Source: Reyranella sp.
GTDB lineage: Bacteria; Pseudomonadota; Alphaproteobacteria; Reyranellales; Reyranellaceae
Length of the DNA stretch: 64,000 nt
Direction of reading: 5' to 3'
NCBI RefSeq assembly: GCF_030651995.1
Contig: NZ_JAUSBN010000035.1
Span: forward strand, 124,001 to 188,000
Each line of letters starts with the position of its first letter. Within the stretch, counting starts at the first letter, position 1. Shown piece after piece: positions 34,936-43,102 of the stretch. A model generated the notes under the pieces. The model searched no databases. It was not told the origin of the DNA and worked only from the letters and a program-made list of their open reading frames with translations. The position numbers were made by a program, and so were the translations under genes.

Positions 34936-35886
34936 ATGAAACTCCTCAGTTTGCTAGTCGGAATGCTGCTCGCGATGCCGGCTGTCGCCCAGGACTATCC
35001 GAGCAAGCCCATCCGGATCATCACGGCCTTCGGGCCCGGGACGGCCACCGACATCGCGGCGCGTGCGGTCGGGCAGGACATTGCCGCCCAGACCGGGCAG
35101 ACGGTAATCATCGAGAACAAGCCGGGTGCGGAAGGGCAGATCGCGGCACAGTCCGCGGCGGCGGCGGCACCCGACGGCTACACGCTGTTCTTCACCACGC
35201 AGACGACGCAGGCGATCAACCCGCACGTCTATAAGTCGCTGGCCTATGATCCGGTGAAGAGCTTTGCGCCGATTGCCGGCATCACGCTGGGCGCGCAGAT
35301 CGTGATGGTGCGCAACGACCTGCCGGCCAAGACCATCCAGGAGTTTGTTGCACTTGCGAAGGCACAACCCGGCAAACTGAGCTTCGGCAGTGGCAACGGG
35401 TCGAGCCGCGGCGGCGCGGAGTTGTTCCGCATCAGGACCGGGATCGATCTCCTGGGTGTGCCCTACAAGACCCAACCGCAGGCGATCGCCGACCTGTTGG
35501 GCGGCCGCATCGACATCGTCTTCTCGGACTTTACGGTCGGCCTGCCGCCCGTGCTCGACGGACGTGCGCGCGGTCTGGCCGTCACCAGCAAGCAGCGCAT
35601 TTCCGGCCTCGAGCAATTCCCGACGGTCGATGAGAGCGGGGTGCCCGGGTTCGAGATGTGGGCCTGGACGGCGATGTATGCGCCGGCCGGCACGCCGAAG
35701 CCGATCATCGACAAGCTCAACGCTCTCGTGCGGCAGGCGGCGAAGTCGCCCGCCTATCTGAACCTGCTGAAGACGAGCCATGGCGTTTCGTTCGTGGGAT
35801 CGCCCGAGGAACTGGCGTCCTTCCAGGCCGCCGAGACCAGGAAGTGGGCGGAGATCGTGTCGACGGCCGGCATGAAGGAGCCCTGA
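34936..35886 (+). CDS. Bug/TctC-family solute receptor
   Basis: 316 residues with signal peptide (MKLLSLLVGMLLAMPAVAQD) and the TTT-receptor start YPSKPIRIITAFGPGTATDIAAR. It continues IENKPGAEGQIAAQSAAAAAPDGYTLFF and GVPYKTQPQAIADLLGGRIDIVFSD. It shares perhaps a third of its residues with the receptor at 21353-22330, so the two are paralogues with different ligands. No TctAB genes nearby. It ends 7 bases from the convergent end of the MFS gene of the C5-type catabolic locus, so its ligand may be a substrate of that locus; that is inference. Confidence 0.92.
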   Translation: MKLLSLLVGMLLAMPAVAQDYPSKPIRIITAFGPGTATDIAARAVGQDIAAQTGQTVIIENKPGAEGQIAAQSAAAAAPDGYTLFFTTQTTQAINPHVYKSLAYDPVKSFAPIAGITLGAQIVMVRNDLPAKTIQEFVALAKAQPGKLSFGSGNGSSRGGAELFRIRTGIDLLGVPYKTQPQAIADLLGGRIDIVFSDFTVGLPPVLDGRARGLAVTSKQRISGLEQFPTVDESGVPGFEMWAWTAMYAPAGTPKPIIDKLNALVRQAAKSPAYLNLLKTSHGVSFVGSPEELASFQAAETRKWAEIVSTAGMKEP

Positions 35887-35893
35887 GGGAGCC

Positions 35894-37126
35894 TCAAGAG
35901 GGACGCAGGCCGCGCAGCCGGGCCGACGTCACGATCTGCCAGACGGCGGCGGCGAGGACGCAGGCGGCAACCAGCAGGAAGGCGCTTCGATAGTCGGCGA
36001 CCGCGGCGATCAGGCCGAAGAGCGGCGGGCCGATGACGGCGCCCGAGAAGGCGAGGGCGGTCTGCACCGCCGCGACGGCGGCGACTTGACCCGGCGGGGC
36101 GAGTGCGGCGAACTCTGCGATCGAAACTCCGTTCCAGCTGATGACGACCGTGCCGTAGGCGAAGACGATCAGGCCGATCAGCCAATAGGGCGTCTCGGCC
36201 GAGATCAGGCTGGTGGCGACGGCGCCGAGCGCGATTCCGATGCCGGTCCAGCCCAGCAGCATCATGCGCGGAAACCGGTCGCCCAGCGCCCCCAGGATCA
36301 GGCGCTGCACCGTGCCGCCGATCTGCGCCAGGAAGAGCAGGAAGCCCGCCTCGGCGATGCTGAGGCGACAATGCTCGTAGAGATAGGTCACCAGGAAGAA
36401 GGTGAAGGTGTGCTGCGCCACGACGTAGAGCAGCGCCGACCAGCCGAGGACGCGCATCTCCGGGTGTCGCATCACATGGACGATCGACGACCAGATCCCG
36501 TCCGAGGGCGCGGACGGAGCGACCGACGCGTCGATACGGGCGCGCAGCAGTTCGAGGACGCCGGCGCCCGCCACCATCAGGGCCGCGGCGCAGAGCGAGG
36601 CGCCGCGCCATCCGAGGGCCGGCAGCAGCAGGGGCAGGAAAATGCCGGCGGCGGCGAAACCCAGGGGGACGCCGGTCTGCTTGACCGAGAACACGAGACT
36701 GAACCAGGCGCGCGGCACCCGCTGGCTCAGGATATGCGCCGAAGCGGGATTGATCGGGCCCTGGGCGAAACCGATGAAGGCGACCGCGACGATGGTCGCG
36801 GCAACGTAGGCCGTGGCATTCAGGGCAAGGCCGATGGCGGCCGCCAGCATGGCGAACTGGCAGACACGGACGGCGCCCAGCCGGGAGATGGGCCCCGCGC
36901 TCCACAGGGCAACTCCCGAGGCGATGGCGTAGGTGACGGCGGTGAAGGCACCGACCAGTTTCGGTGCGATCCCGAGATCGCGGGCCACGGCCGGCATCAG
37001 CACGCTGAGCGACAGGACGGCCAGCGAGATGAGCATCTGCGTGCCCAGCATCGCCCCTATGGGGACGAGTGCCGGCCGCAGACCGGGGCGCGGGCCTTCC
37101 GTGTTCGGCGCCGCGCCCGGTTGCAT
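35894..37126 (-). CDS. MFS transporter, last gene of the C5-type catabolic operon
   Basis: 410 residues with 12 predicted membrane segments. GPRPGLRPALVPIGAMLGTQMLISLAVLSLSVLMPAVARDLGI is TM1 and its flank; GPINPASAHILSQRVPRAWFSLVFSVKQTGVPLG is a conserved cytoplasmic loop region. ATG 37126 comes 1 base after the stop of the malyl-CoA-lyase-like gene, so it belongs to that operon and probably imports its substrate (a dicarboxylate, by inference). MFS subfamily not assigned. Confidence 0.86.
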   Translation of the reverse strand: MQPGAAPNTEGPRPGLRPALVPIGAMLGTQMLISLAVLSLSVLMPAVARDLGIAPKLVGAFTAVTYAIASGVALWSAGPISRLGAVRVCQFAMLAAAIGLALNATAYVAATIVAVAFIGFAQGPINPASAHILSQRVPRAWFSLVFSVKQTGVPLGFAAAGIFLPLLLPALGWRGASLCAAALMVAGAGVLELLRARIDASVAPSAPSDGIWSSIVHVMRHPEMRVLGWSALLYVVAQHTFTFFLVTYLYEHCRLSIAEAGFLLFLAQIGGTVQRLILGALGDRFPRMMLLGWTGIGIALGAVATSLISAETPYWLIGLIVFAYGTVVISWNGVSIAEFAALAPPGQVAAVAAVQTALAFSGAVIGPPLFGLIAAVADYRSAFLLVAACVLAAAVWQIVTSARLRGLRPS

Positions 37127-37127
37127 C

Positions 37128-38042
37128 CTACAGACCGTAAAGGTCGGCCTTGTTCAGGATGGTATTGCGCAGGATGCGGATCGAGGCGACGTCGACCATG
37201 ATGCCGTCGACGTTGATCGCACCCAGACCCGCCGCCTCGGCTTCGGCATAGGCCTTCTCGAGCTTGCGGGCGCGGGCGATGTCCTCGACCTTGGGCGAAT
37301 AGACGTCGAGCGCGATGTCGATCTGTGACGGATGGATCGCCCACTTGCCGACACAGCCCAGGATCATCGAGCGCTTGCACTCCTCGCGATAGGCGTCCGG
37401 GTTCTTGAAGTCGGCGAACGGGCCGTCGACCGGATCGATGCCGGCAGCGCGGCAGGCCATGATCAGCCGGAAGCGGGCATAGTGCCAGATGTCACCAGGG
37501 TAGCCGTCGGTCTCGCCGACATTCTTGTTGGTGACGCCCATCGAGGCCGAGAAGTCTCCCATGCCGAACACCAGGCATTCGAGGCGCGGCGTGCAGGCGG
37601 CGATCGCATCGACGTTCTGCATGCCCTCGACTTCCTCGATCAGCGCCTCGAGGCCGATCCTGCGCTTCATCTTCAGCTTCTTCTCGATCTGATGAAGCAG
37701 CTTGTCGGCGAACAGCACGTCGGCGGCGGTCTGCACCTTGGTCATCATGATCGTGTCGAGATGCTCGCCCGCGCCCTCGACGATCTCGATGATGTCCTCG
37801 TAGGCGTATTCGGTCGTGAGGTCGTTGATGCGCACGCAGCGCGTCTTGCCCTTCCAGTTGAGCGTCTTCAGGCCCTCGATGATCTTCTTGCGGGCGTCGC
37901 GCTTCTGGCTGGGGGCGACGGCGTCCTCAAGGTCGAGGAAGACGTGATCGGCCTTCGACTCCGACGCCTTCTGGATCATCTTCTCGCTCGACCCCGGGGT
38001 CGAGAGCTGGACGCGGCGGGCGCGCCTGGGACGGTCGGTCAT
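37128..38042 (-). CDS. HpcH/HpaI-type CoA-ester lyase, malyl/beta-methylmalyl/citramalyl-CoA lyase-like
   Basis: 304 residues, TIM-barrel lyase that splits a 3-hydroxyacyl-CoA by retro-Claisen reaction. VFLDLEDAVAP, RCVRIN, IGLEALIEEVEGM (metal-binding Glu) and LVFGMGDFSASMG (Asp) are the CitE/Mcl motifs. The C-terminal half (FRLIMACRAAGIDPVDGPFADFKNPD...GCVGKWAIHPSQI) is close to alphaproteobacterial L-malyl-CoA/beta-methylmalyl-CoA lyase. Products would be acetyl- or propionyl-CoA plus glyoxylate or pyruvate. ATG 38042 follows GGAG at 7 bases. The neighbours (CoA-transferase, MaoC hydratases) supply the preceding steps. Confidence 0.9.
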   Translation of the reverse strand: MTDRPRRARRVQLSTPGSSEKMIQKASESKADHVFLDLEDAVAPSQKRDARKKIIEGLKTLNWKGKTRCVRINDLTTEYAYEDIIEIVEGAGEHLDTIMMTKVQTAADVLFADKLLHQIEKKLKMKRRIGLEALIEEVEGMQNVDAIAACTPRLECLVFGMGDFSASMGVTNKNVGETDGYPGDIWHYARFRLIMACRAAGIDPVDGPFADFKNPDAYREECKRSMILGCVGKWAIHPSQIDIALDVYSPKVEDIARARKLEKAYAEAEAAGLGAINVDGIMVDVASIRILRNTILNKADLYGL

Positions 38043-38053
38043 CAATCTTCTCC

Positions 38054-39280
38054 TTAAGCTACGATCTTGTCGGCGCGCAGGCGGGCGATCTCGCCCGCGC
38101 CGAGGCCGATGGTCTTCAGATACTCGTCGGTATGTTCGCCCAGCAACGGCGCGCGATGGCGCACCTTGCCGGGCGTCTCGGTCATCTTCACGGCGACGCC
38201 CGCGATCTGGACCTCATGGTCGAGGCCGGGATGGGGGACCCAGGGCAGCATGTCCCGCGCCTTGAAGTGCGGATCGGCCACGATGTCGCGCACGTTGTAG
38301 ACGGGCGAGAAGGGCACCTTGCCGCCGAAGTGCTTCAGCAGCTCCTGCTTGGTGCGCTGGCGGGTGAAGTCCGAGACGGTGGCAATGAGCACGTCCTGGT
38401 TGGCGCGGCGATCCTGCACGGTGATGAAGCGCGGGTCGGTTGCGAACTCGGGCCTGTCGATCAGCCGGCACAGGATCGGGAAATGCGCGTCGGCATGCGC
38501 GGCGATTGTCACGAAGCCGTCCTTCGCCGGGAACATGCCGAACGGGCAGAGCAGGGGATGATGGTTGCCCTCGGGATGCGGCAGCGTCTGCGCATAGGAG
38601 TGCTGGTGCATGATGCGCTCGCAGACCGCGAGGATCGCGTCGACCATGCCGACATCGACGAACTGGCCCCGGCCGGTCTTGTAGGCACGCAGGATCGCCG
38701 AGACGATGCCGAAGGCACAGGTGATGGCCGGCACGATGTCGCCGACGCCCGGCCCGACCTTCATCGGCGTGTCCTTGTCGGGGCCGGTGATGGCCATGAT
38801 CCCGCCCATCGCCTGGCTGATGACGTCGTAGGCCGGGAAATCCGAATAGGGGCTCTTGCCGGTGCGCACGTCGCCGAAGCCGCGGATGGTGGCATAGACC
38901 AGCCTGGGGTTGCGGGCGTGCAGGGTCTCGTAACTGAGACCCAGGCGATCCATGACGCCACCGCGGTAGTTCTCGACCACCGCATCGGCATTGTCGCAGA
39001 GCTTCAGGACCAGATCGCGACCGGCTTCTGTCTTCAGGTCGATGGCGATCGACTTCTTGTTGCGGTTCACCGACGCGAAGTAGCCGCCGAACGCCTTCAG
39101 CCTGTCGTCGGCATGATAGGGCCCGATGATGCGGGTGTGATCGCCGTCGAGCGGCTCGACCTTGATGACCTCCGCGCCCTGGTCGGCCAGCAGCATCGTG
39201 CAATAAGGGCCGGCCAGCATCTGTGTGAGGTCGACGATGCGGACACCGTCGAGAGCGCCGAGGACCTCGGTGTCGCTCAC
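38054..39280 (-). CDS. Class III (CaiB/BaiF) CoA-transferase
   Basis: 408 residues, transfers CoA between carboxylic acids. The N-terminus is GVRIVDLTQMLAGPYCTMLLADQGAEVIKVEP. The catalytic Asp is the one in DFPAYDVISQAMGG, and GNHHPLLCPFGMFPAKDGFVTIAA is also typical. I take GTG 39280 as start: it overlaps the MaoC stop (GTGA) and has GGGGAGAC upstream; a TTG four codons earlier is weaker. In this locus it would activate a dicarboxylic acid, as succinyl-CoA:itaconate or mesaconate transferases do. Confidence 0.9.
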   Translation of the reverse strand: MSDTEVLGALDGVRIVDLTQMLAGPYCTMLLADQGAEVIKVEPLDGDHTRIIGPYHADDRLKAFGGYFASVNRNKKSIAIDLKTEAGRDLVLKLCDNADAVVENYRGGVMDRLGLSYETLHARNPRLVYATIRGFGDVRTGKSPYSDFPAYDVISQAMGGIMAITGPDKDTPMKVGPGVGDIVPAITCAFGIVSAILRAYKTGRGQFVDVGMVDAILAVCERIMHQHSYAQTLPHPEGNHHPLLCPFGMFPAKDGFVTIAAHADAHFPILCRLIDRPEFATDPRFITVQDRRANQDVLIATVSDFTRQRTKQELLKHFGGKVPFSPVYNVRDIVADPHFKARDMLPWVPHPGLDHEVQIAGVAVKMTETPGKVRHRAPLLGEHTDEYLKTIGLGAGEIARLRADKIVA

Positions 39281-39756
39281 TTGTCTCCCCAATGACTGCG
39301 CCGCTTGATCAGGACCGTGCGCTCGCCCTCGAAGATGTGCTTGTCGTCCTGGTTCACGCCGTAATGCTTGAAGCGGACGATGCCGGCGTCTTCCTGCTGC
39401 GCGTCCTTCTTATCCAGCACCTCGGTGTAGCAATAGAGCGTGTCGCCGTGATGGAGCGGGCCCTTGAGCCGGATCTTGTCCATGCCCAGTTCCATCAGCG
39501 CGTTCTCGGCCGTGTCCTCGGCGGCGAGGCCGATGCACATGGAGATGGTGACGCCGCCGAAGCCCAGCCGCTTGCCGTAGGGCGTCGAATGGGTGAGGTG
39601 CTCGTTGAAGTGGGCCTCGGCCGTGTTCATGGTCACGTTGGTGATCCAGACCTGCTCCATCGGCTCCACCGTCTTGCCGCGCGCGTGTTTCATCACGTCG
39701 CCGACGGTGAAGTCCTCGAAGTAGTTGTGGGTGCCGGTGAGCGCGGAGACTTTCAT
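39277..39756 (-). CDS. MaoC-family (hot-dog) hydratase, second copy in operon
   Basis: 159 residues, single hot-dog fold. NYFEDFTVGDVMKHARGKTVEPMEQVWITNVTMNTAEAHFNEHLTHSTPYGKRLGFGGVTISM covers the substrate helix and hydratase region. The motif FNEHL has Asn and His but not the full D-x-N-P-x-H of (R)-hydratases. Its ATG 39756 overlaps the stop of the acyl-CoA dehydrogenase (TGATG), and its stop overlaps the CoA-transferase start. Together with the MaoC at 40916-41404 it may form a heteromeric hydratase for mesaconyl- or itaconyl-type CoA esters. Confidence 0.87.
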   Translation of the reverse strand: MKVSALTGTHNYFEDFTVGDVMKHARGKTVEPMEQVWITNVTMNTAEAHFNEHLTHSTPYGKRLGFGGVTISMCIGLAAEDTAENALMELGMDKIRLKGPLHHGDTLYCYTEVLDKKDAQQEDAGIVRFKHYGVNQDDKHIFEGERTVLIKRRSHWGDK

Positions 39757-40916
39757 CAGTTCCTCCCGCGGCCGAGGAGGCGATCGGAGATGATGCGCTT
39801 CTGGATCTCCGAGGTGCCCTCGAAGATCTTGGTGAGGCGGGCGTCGCGCCAGTGGCGCTCGACCGCATGGAGCGTGGTGTAGCCGGCGCCGCCGTGGATC
39901 TGGAGGCCCTCGCTGCAGACCCGCTCGGCCATCTCCGACGCGAACAGCTTGGCCATCGACGCTTCCTTGTCGCAGCGCTGGCCGGTGTCGATCTGCTCGC
40001 AGACGAAGTAGTTGAGCTGGCGGGCCGCCTCGATCTGCGTCGCCATGTCGGCGATCTTGAAGCGGATCGCCTGGAACTCCGAGATCGATTGGCCGAACTG
40101 GCGTCGCTCGCCGGCGTAGCGGATCGAATCGTCGAGGGCACCCTGGGCCAGGCCGATCGCGCGGGCCGCGGTGTGGGCACGGGCGGTCTCGAGCCCGGCC
40201 GTCGCATAGTAGAAGGCCTGGCCTTCGTCGCCGATCATGTCCTCGGCCTTGACCCGGCAATTGTCGAACGCGAGCTCCCAGGTCTTCCAGCCGAAATAGC
40301 CGATCTTGGGAATCGGCGAGCCGCTGCAGCCCGGCATCAGTTCACCCCGCTTCTTCTCGACGAAGAACATCGACAGGCCGAGATGACGCTTGCCCGGAGG
40401 TGCTTCGGACGTGCGCGCGATGATGATCATGAAGTCGGCGCCGTCGGCGAAGGTGCACCAGTACTTGTTGCCGTTGATCAGATAGCTGTCGCCATCCTTC
40501 TTGGCGCGGCAGGAGATGTTGGAGATGTCCGACCCCGCGTTCGGCTCCGACATCGAGAAGGCGCCGAGGAATTCACCCTTGGCCATGCGCGGCAGGTAAC
40601 GCCGGCGCTGCTCCTCGCTCATCTTGTGAGAGCCGATCAGCAGGTTGCCACGGGCAATGATCGAGGCGACGCTCATCCAGCCGCGCGACAGCTCTTCCGT
40701 CACCAGGCAGTATTCCGAGCAGCCGAGGCCCAGGCCGCCATATTCCTCGGGGATCAGGATGCCGAAATAGCCGAGCTCGGCCATCTTGTCGCGCAGGTCC
40801 ATCGGAATGTCGCCCTTTTCGGGGTCGAGCTTGTTGGCGACCGGCAGCACTTCGTTCAGCGTGAACTCGCGCGCCTGCTCCTGGATCATGCGGCGTTCTT
40901 CGGTAAGGAAAGGCAT
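39756..40916 (-). CDS. Acyl-CoA dehydrogenase
   Basis: 386 residues, FAD enzyme that desaturates an acyl-CoA. FGILIPEEYGGLGLGCSEYCLVTEELSRGW, GAFSMSEPNAGSDISNISCRAKKDGDSYLINGNKYW and ERRQFGQSISEFQAIRFKIADM are family signatures. The catalytic Glu is in IFEGTSEIQ near residue 366, the usual place for short-chain enzymes. TAATG and TGATG overlaps tie it to the MaoC genes on both sides. By comparison with C5-dicarboxylate loci it may act on methylsuccinyl-CoA or a related branched acid. Confidence 0.93.
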   Translation of the reverse strand: MPFLTEERRMIQEQAREFTLNEVLPVANKLDPEKGDIPMDLRDKMAELGYFGILIPEEYGGLGLGCSEYCLVTEELSRGWMSVASIIARGNLLIGSHKMSEEQRRRYLPRMAKGEFLGAFSMSEPNAGSDISNISCRAKKDGDSYLINGNKYWCTFADGADFMIIIARTSEAPPGKRHLGLSMFFVEKKRGELMPGCSGSPIPKIGYFGWKTWELAFDNCRVKAEDMIGDEGQAFYYATAGLETARAHTAARAIGLAQGALDDSIRYAGERRQFGQSISEFQAIRFKIADMATQIEAARQLNYFVCEQIDTGQRCDKEASMAKLFASEMAERVCSEGLQIHGGAGYTTLHAVERHWRDARLTKIFEGTSEIQKRIISDRLLGRGRN

Positions 40917-41404
40917 TACTGGGTATTCCTGAGACGGACGAGGTTGGTGCGCTTGAAGTCGATGACGAGTTCTTCGCGCTGGTTGAAGCCCTTGCTGTGC
41001 CACGTGACGATTCCGAACCCCTTGTGGGAGTCGGAGACGCGCCGGTCGAGCACGACCGATTCCGCGCGAAGCGAATCGCTGGGATAGACGGGCTGGTGAT
41101 AGGTGAGTTCGTTGACGCCGAGAAACGGCCCGCCGCCCTCGCTCAGATCCTCGACGGTGAGGCCGAAGACCGTCGTGAAGACGAGCAGGGGATTGGCCAC
41201 GATGCCGGGATGGCCGTGGGCCTGGGCGTAGGCGGCGTTGTAGTAGTGAGGATTGAAGTGCAAGGTCAGCGTCGTGAAGAGCGTGCTCTCCGACTCGGTG
41301 ATCGTGCGGCCCCAATGGTGCCTGAACACGCGGCCGACCTCGAAATCCTCATAGCGGTTACCCTTGGGCACCAGCCGGGCGCGGGCCCTGAAATCCTCTG
41401 TCAT
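40916..41404 (-). CDS. MaoC-family (hot-dog) hydratase, first copy in operon
   Basis: 162 residues. GNRYEDFEVGRVFRHHWGRTITESESTLFTTLTLHFNPHYYNAAYAQAHGHPGIVANPLLVF carries the hydratase elements, with the N-P-H part of the D-x-N-P-x-H motif (FNPHYYNAAYA). A C-terminal strand set (YHQPVYPSDSLRAESVVLDRR) completes the hot dog. I start at ATG 41404; the frame runs upstream into a palindromic repeat, which is not coding. It is the first gene of the tightly overlapped operon reaching down to 35894. Confidence 0.88.
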   Translation of the reverse strand: MTEDFRARARLVPKGNRYEDFEVGRVFRHHWGRTITESESTLFTTLTLHFNPHYYNAAYAQAHGHPGIVANPLLVFTTVFGLTVEDLSEGGGPFLGVNELTYHQPVYPSDSLRAESVVLDRRVSDSHKGFGIVTWHSKGFNQREELVIDFKRTNLVRLRNTQ

Positions 41405-41422
41405 TCCTACTCCTACTCTTGC

Positions 41423-41518
41423 TCCTCTTCCCCGATAGGGGGAGTGGCTGGGTGAGGGGGTAACGCACGCCTCCTGCAACCCCCTCACCTTACCTCTCCC
41501 CCCTAGCGGGGGAGAGGA
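41423..41518. repeat. Dispersed nested-hairpin repeat, type C
   Basis: A 96-base nested palindrome between the MmgE/PrpD and MaoC genes. The outer segments TCCTCTTCCCCGATAGGGGG and CCCCCTAGCGGGGGAGAGGA are near complements. The inner GGTGAGGGGGT and AACCCCCTCACC pair perfectly. C/G-tract repeats of this look are frequent between genes in many Proteobacteria. It could reduce read-through between prpD and the rest of the locus. Confidence 0.8.
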
Positions 41519-41524
41519 ACTTGA

Positions 41525-42877
41525 TCAATTCCTGGCTGAGGCGCGGACGAGTTCGCCCACGTCGGTGAGGCTGTCGATACGTTCGATGGCATCGTGCAGG
41601 CGACGGGCGCCGGCGGCGCCAAGCAACGGCGTCACCAGGCTGTCGAACTTGGTCTCGATCGCGTGGCGCTGCTTTTCGAGGTCGGCCCAGGGGATGCCCG
41701 AGTCATGTGTGACCTCGATGGTGGTGCCGTCGTCGAGCTGGATCGCCATTTCGGCCAGAGAATGCGACCAGTGCGGCTGAAACTCGATCGCCATCTTGTC
41801 GCGCAGGCCCCGGATGCGCGGCTCCTGCGTCACCGCCTCGTTGTAGGACTCGAGGTTGGCGGTATCGACGCCGGTCAGCGCCATCGCCACGGTCTGGCGC
41901 AGCGAGAACTTGGCTTCGAGGCCGGTCGTCGGGTTGGGGATGTTGCAGACCTTGTCGGCGCCGGAGTCGATGCGCAGCAGGATCTTCTGCACGCGCTCCG
42001 GCGGGAAGTTGTTCTTCAGCCTGATCTCCTTGGCGCACTCGATGGGCGCGTGCGTCAGGTAGCAGGCCGCGTGGTACTTGAAGAGGTTGTTGCGCAGGTG
42101 CCAGCCCGACGGCGGCTCGCCGAGCGCTGCCTCGGCGTTCAGGTGGTCGCTCTGCGACGAAGCGAAGCCCTGGTCGCACTCGAGGGAATCGCCGCGCGCC
42201 GTGAAGCCCCTGGCGGCAAGCCGTGCGGCCCGCAGGCCGTGCTCGGAAGCGGTGCCGGCGTGCAGCGGCTTGCACATGGTGCCGAAGTTGGATTTCAGGC
42301 CGGCGGCCTGCGTGGCGGCGATGCCAAAGGCCACGGCGAGCTGGCGGTCGTCGAGGCCCAGCATGCGACCCGCGGCGGCCGCGGCCGAGAAGGAGCCGAC
42401 CGTGCCGGTGACGTGGAAGCCCTTCTGGTAGTGGCTGGGCGACACGAGCCGACCGACGCGGCCCGACGTCTCGTAGCCCGCGACGAAGCTTTCGATGAAC
42501 AGGCGGCCGGAAGCCTTCATCTGCTCGCCGAGTGCCAGCAGTGCCGGGACGACCGTCACCGTGGGATGGCCGCCCATCGAGAAGTTCACGTCGTCATAGT
42601 CCAGCGCATGGCTGGCGGCGCCATTGATCAGGGCGGCCGTCGACGGCAGCACGGTCTCGGAACGCCCGACCAGCGTGGCCGGCCCGCGGGCGCCATCCTC
42701 CAGCGCCTCGCTGACCAGGATGCTGGTCAGCTCCTCCTGCGCACCGGCTATGGTGACGGCGAACCAGTCGAGCAGGCACTGTTTGGTACGCTCGACCAGA
42801 TCGTCCGGCAGATCCTGCCAGGCGAGGGCGGCGGCGCGCTTGGCGATTTCGGCCGTGACCGGAACGACGGCAGCCAT
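41525..42877 (-). CDS. MmgE/PrpD family protein
   Basis: 450 residues. PrpD-type dehydratases and cis-aconitate decarboxylase share this fold. LLDWFAVTIAGAQEE, GAASHALDYDDVNFSMGGHPTVTVVPALLALGE and FHVTGTVGSFSAAAAAGRMLGL are the family signatures. The C-terminal part has HYAACYLTHAPIECA-like sequence (read KYHAACYLTHAPIECAKEI). AGGAGG lies about 6 bases before ATG 42877. It is upstream of, and on the same strand as, the CoA-transferase/lyase operon. In Pseudomonas itaconate loci a PrpD protein keeps the same company. The reaction here is unknown. A leader frame and a hairpin lie upstream. Confidence 0.92.
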   Translation of the reverse strand: MAAVVPVTAEIAKRAAALAWQDLPDDLVERTKQCLLDWFAVTIAGAQEELTSILVSEALEDGARGPATLVGRSETVLPSTAALINGAASHALDYDDVNFSMGGHPTVTVVPALLALGEQMKASGRLFIESFVAGYETSGRVGRLVSPSHYQKGFHVTGTVGSFSAAAAAGRMLGLDDRQLAVAFGIAATQAAGLKSNFGTMCKPLHAGTASEHGLRAARLAARGFTARGDSLECDQGFASSQSDHLNAEAALGEPPSGWHLRNNLFKYHAACYLTHAPIECAKEIRLKNNFPPERVQKILLRIDSGADKVCNIPNPTTGLEAKFSLRQTVAMALTGVDTANLESYNEAVTQEPRIRGLRDKMAIEFQPHWSHSLAEMAIQLDDGTTIEVTHDSGIPWADLEKQRHAIETKFDSLVTPLLGAAGARRLHDAIERIDSLTDVGELVRASARN

Positions 42878-42971
42878 GTTTTCCTCCTGAATTTATGGTG
42901 CAAGTGTCGGCCACCAGCCGCCGTCTTGTCCACCGTTCGGGCTTTCGCGCATCGATACCGTCCCAGACACA

Positions 42972-42997
42972 ACAAAGCCGCCCGGAGGCGGCTTTGT
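42972..42997 (-). terminator. Terminator-like hairpin upstream of the MmgE/PrpD gene
   Basis: ACAAAGCCGCC (42972-42982) and GGCGGCTTTGT (42987-42997) form an 11-pair perfect stem with a four-base loop. Read leftward the stem is followed by TGTGTC, so the T-run (TTTGTTGTGT) is interrupted. It is 20 bases past the small reading frame at 43018-43101 and 95 bases before ATG 42877. It may end the methyltransferase/peptide transcript or act as an attenuator. Confidence 0.75.
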
Positions 42998-43017
42998 GCC
43001 GACTATCGGTGACCCCG

Positions 43018-43101
43018 TTACCGGCAGCACCAAGCCATTGCAGGAACGATCCTGGTGGCGGCAACTGCAGAGATCGCCGGCGTCGTGATGGTGTAGTTCA
43101 C
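43018..43101 (-). CDS. 27-residue small protein or leader peptide
   Basis: A short frame GTG (43101-43099) to TAA (43020-43018) codes MNYTITTPAISAVAATRIVP followed by AMAWCCR. Translation is strongly supported by the 14-base perfect Shine-Dalgarno stretch at 43103-43116, spaced 7 bases from the GTG. The peptide is small, mildly hydrophobic and ends in Trp-Cys-Cys-Arg. It starts 60 bases after the methyltransferase stop and is followed by a hairpin, then by the MmgE/PrpD gene. Options are a small protein co-expressed with the methyltransferase, or a leader peptide controlling the downstream catabolic genes. I know no homologue. Confidence 0.6.
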   Translation of the reverse strand: MNYTITTPAISAVAATRIVPAMAWCCR

Positions 43102-43102
43102 A

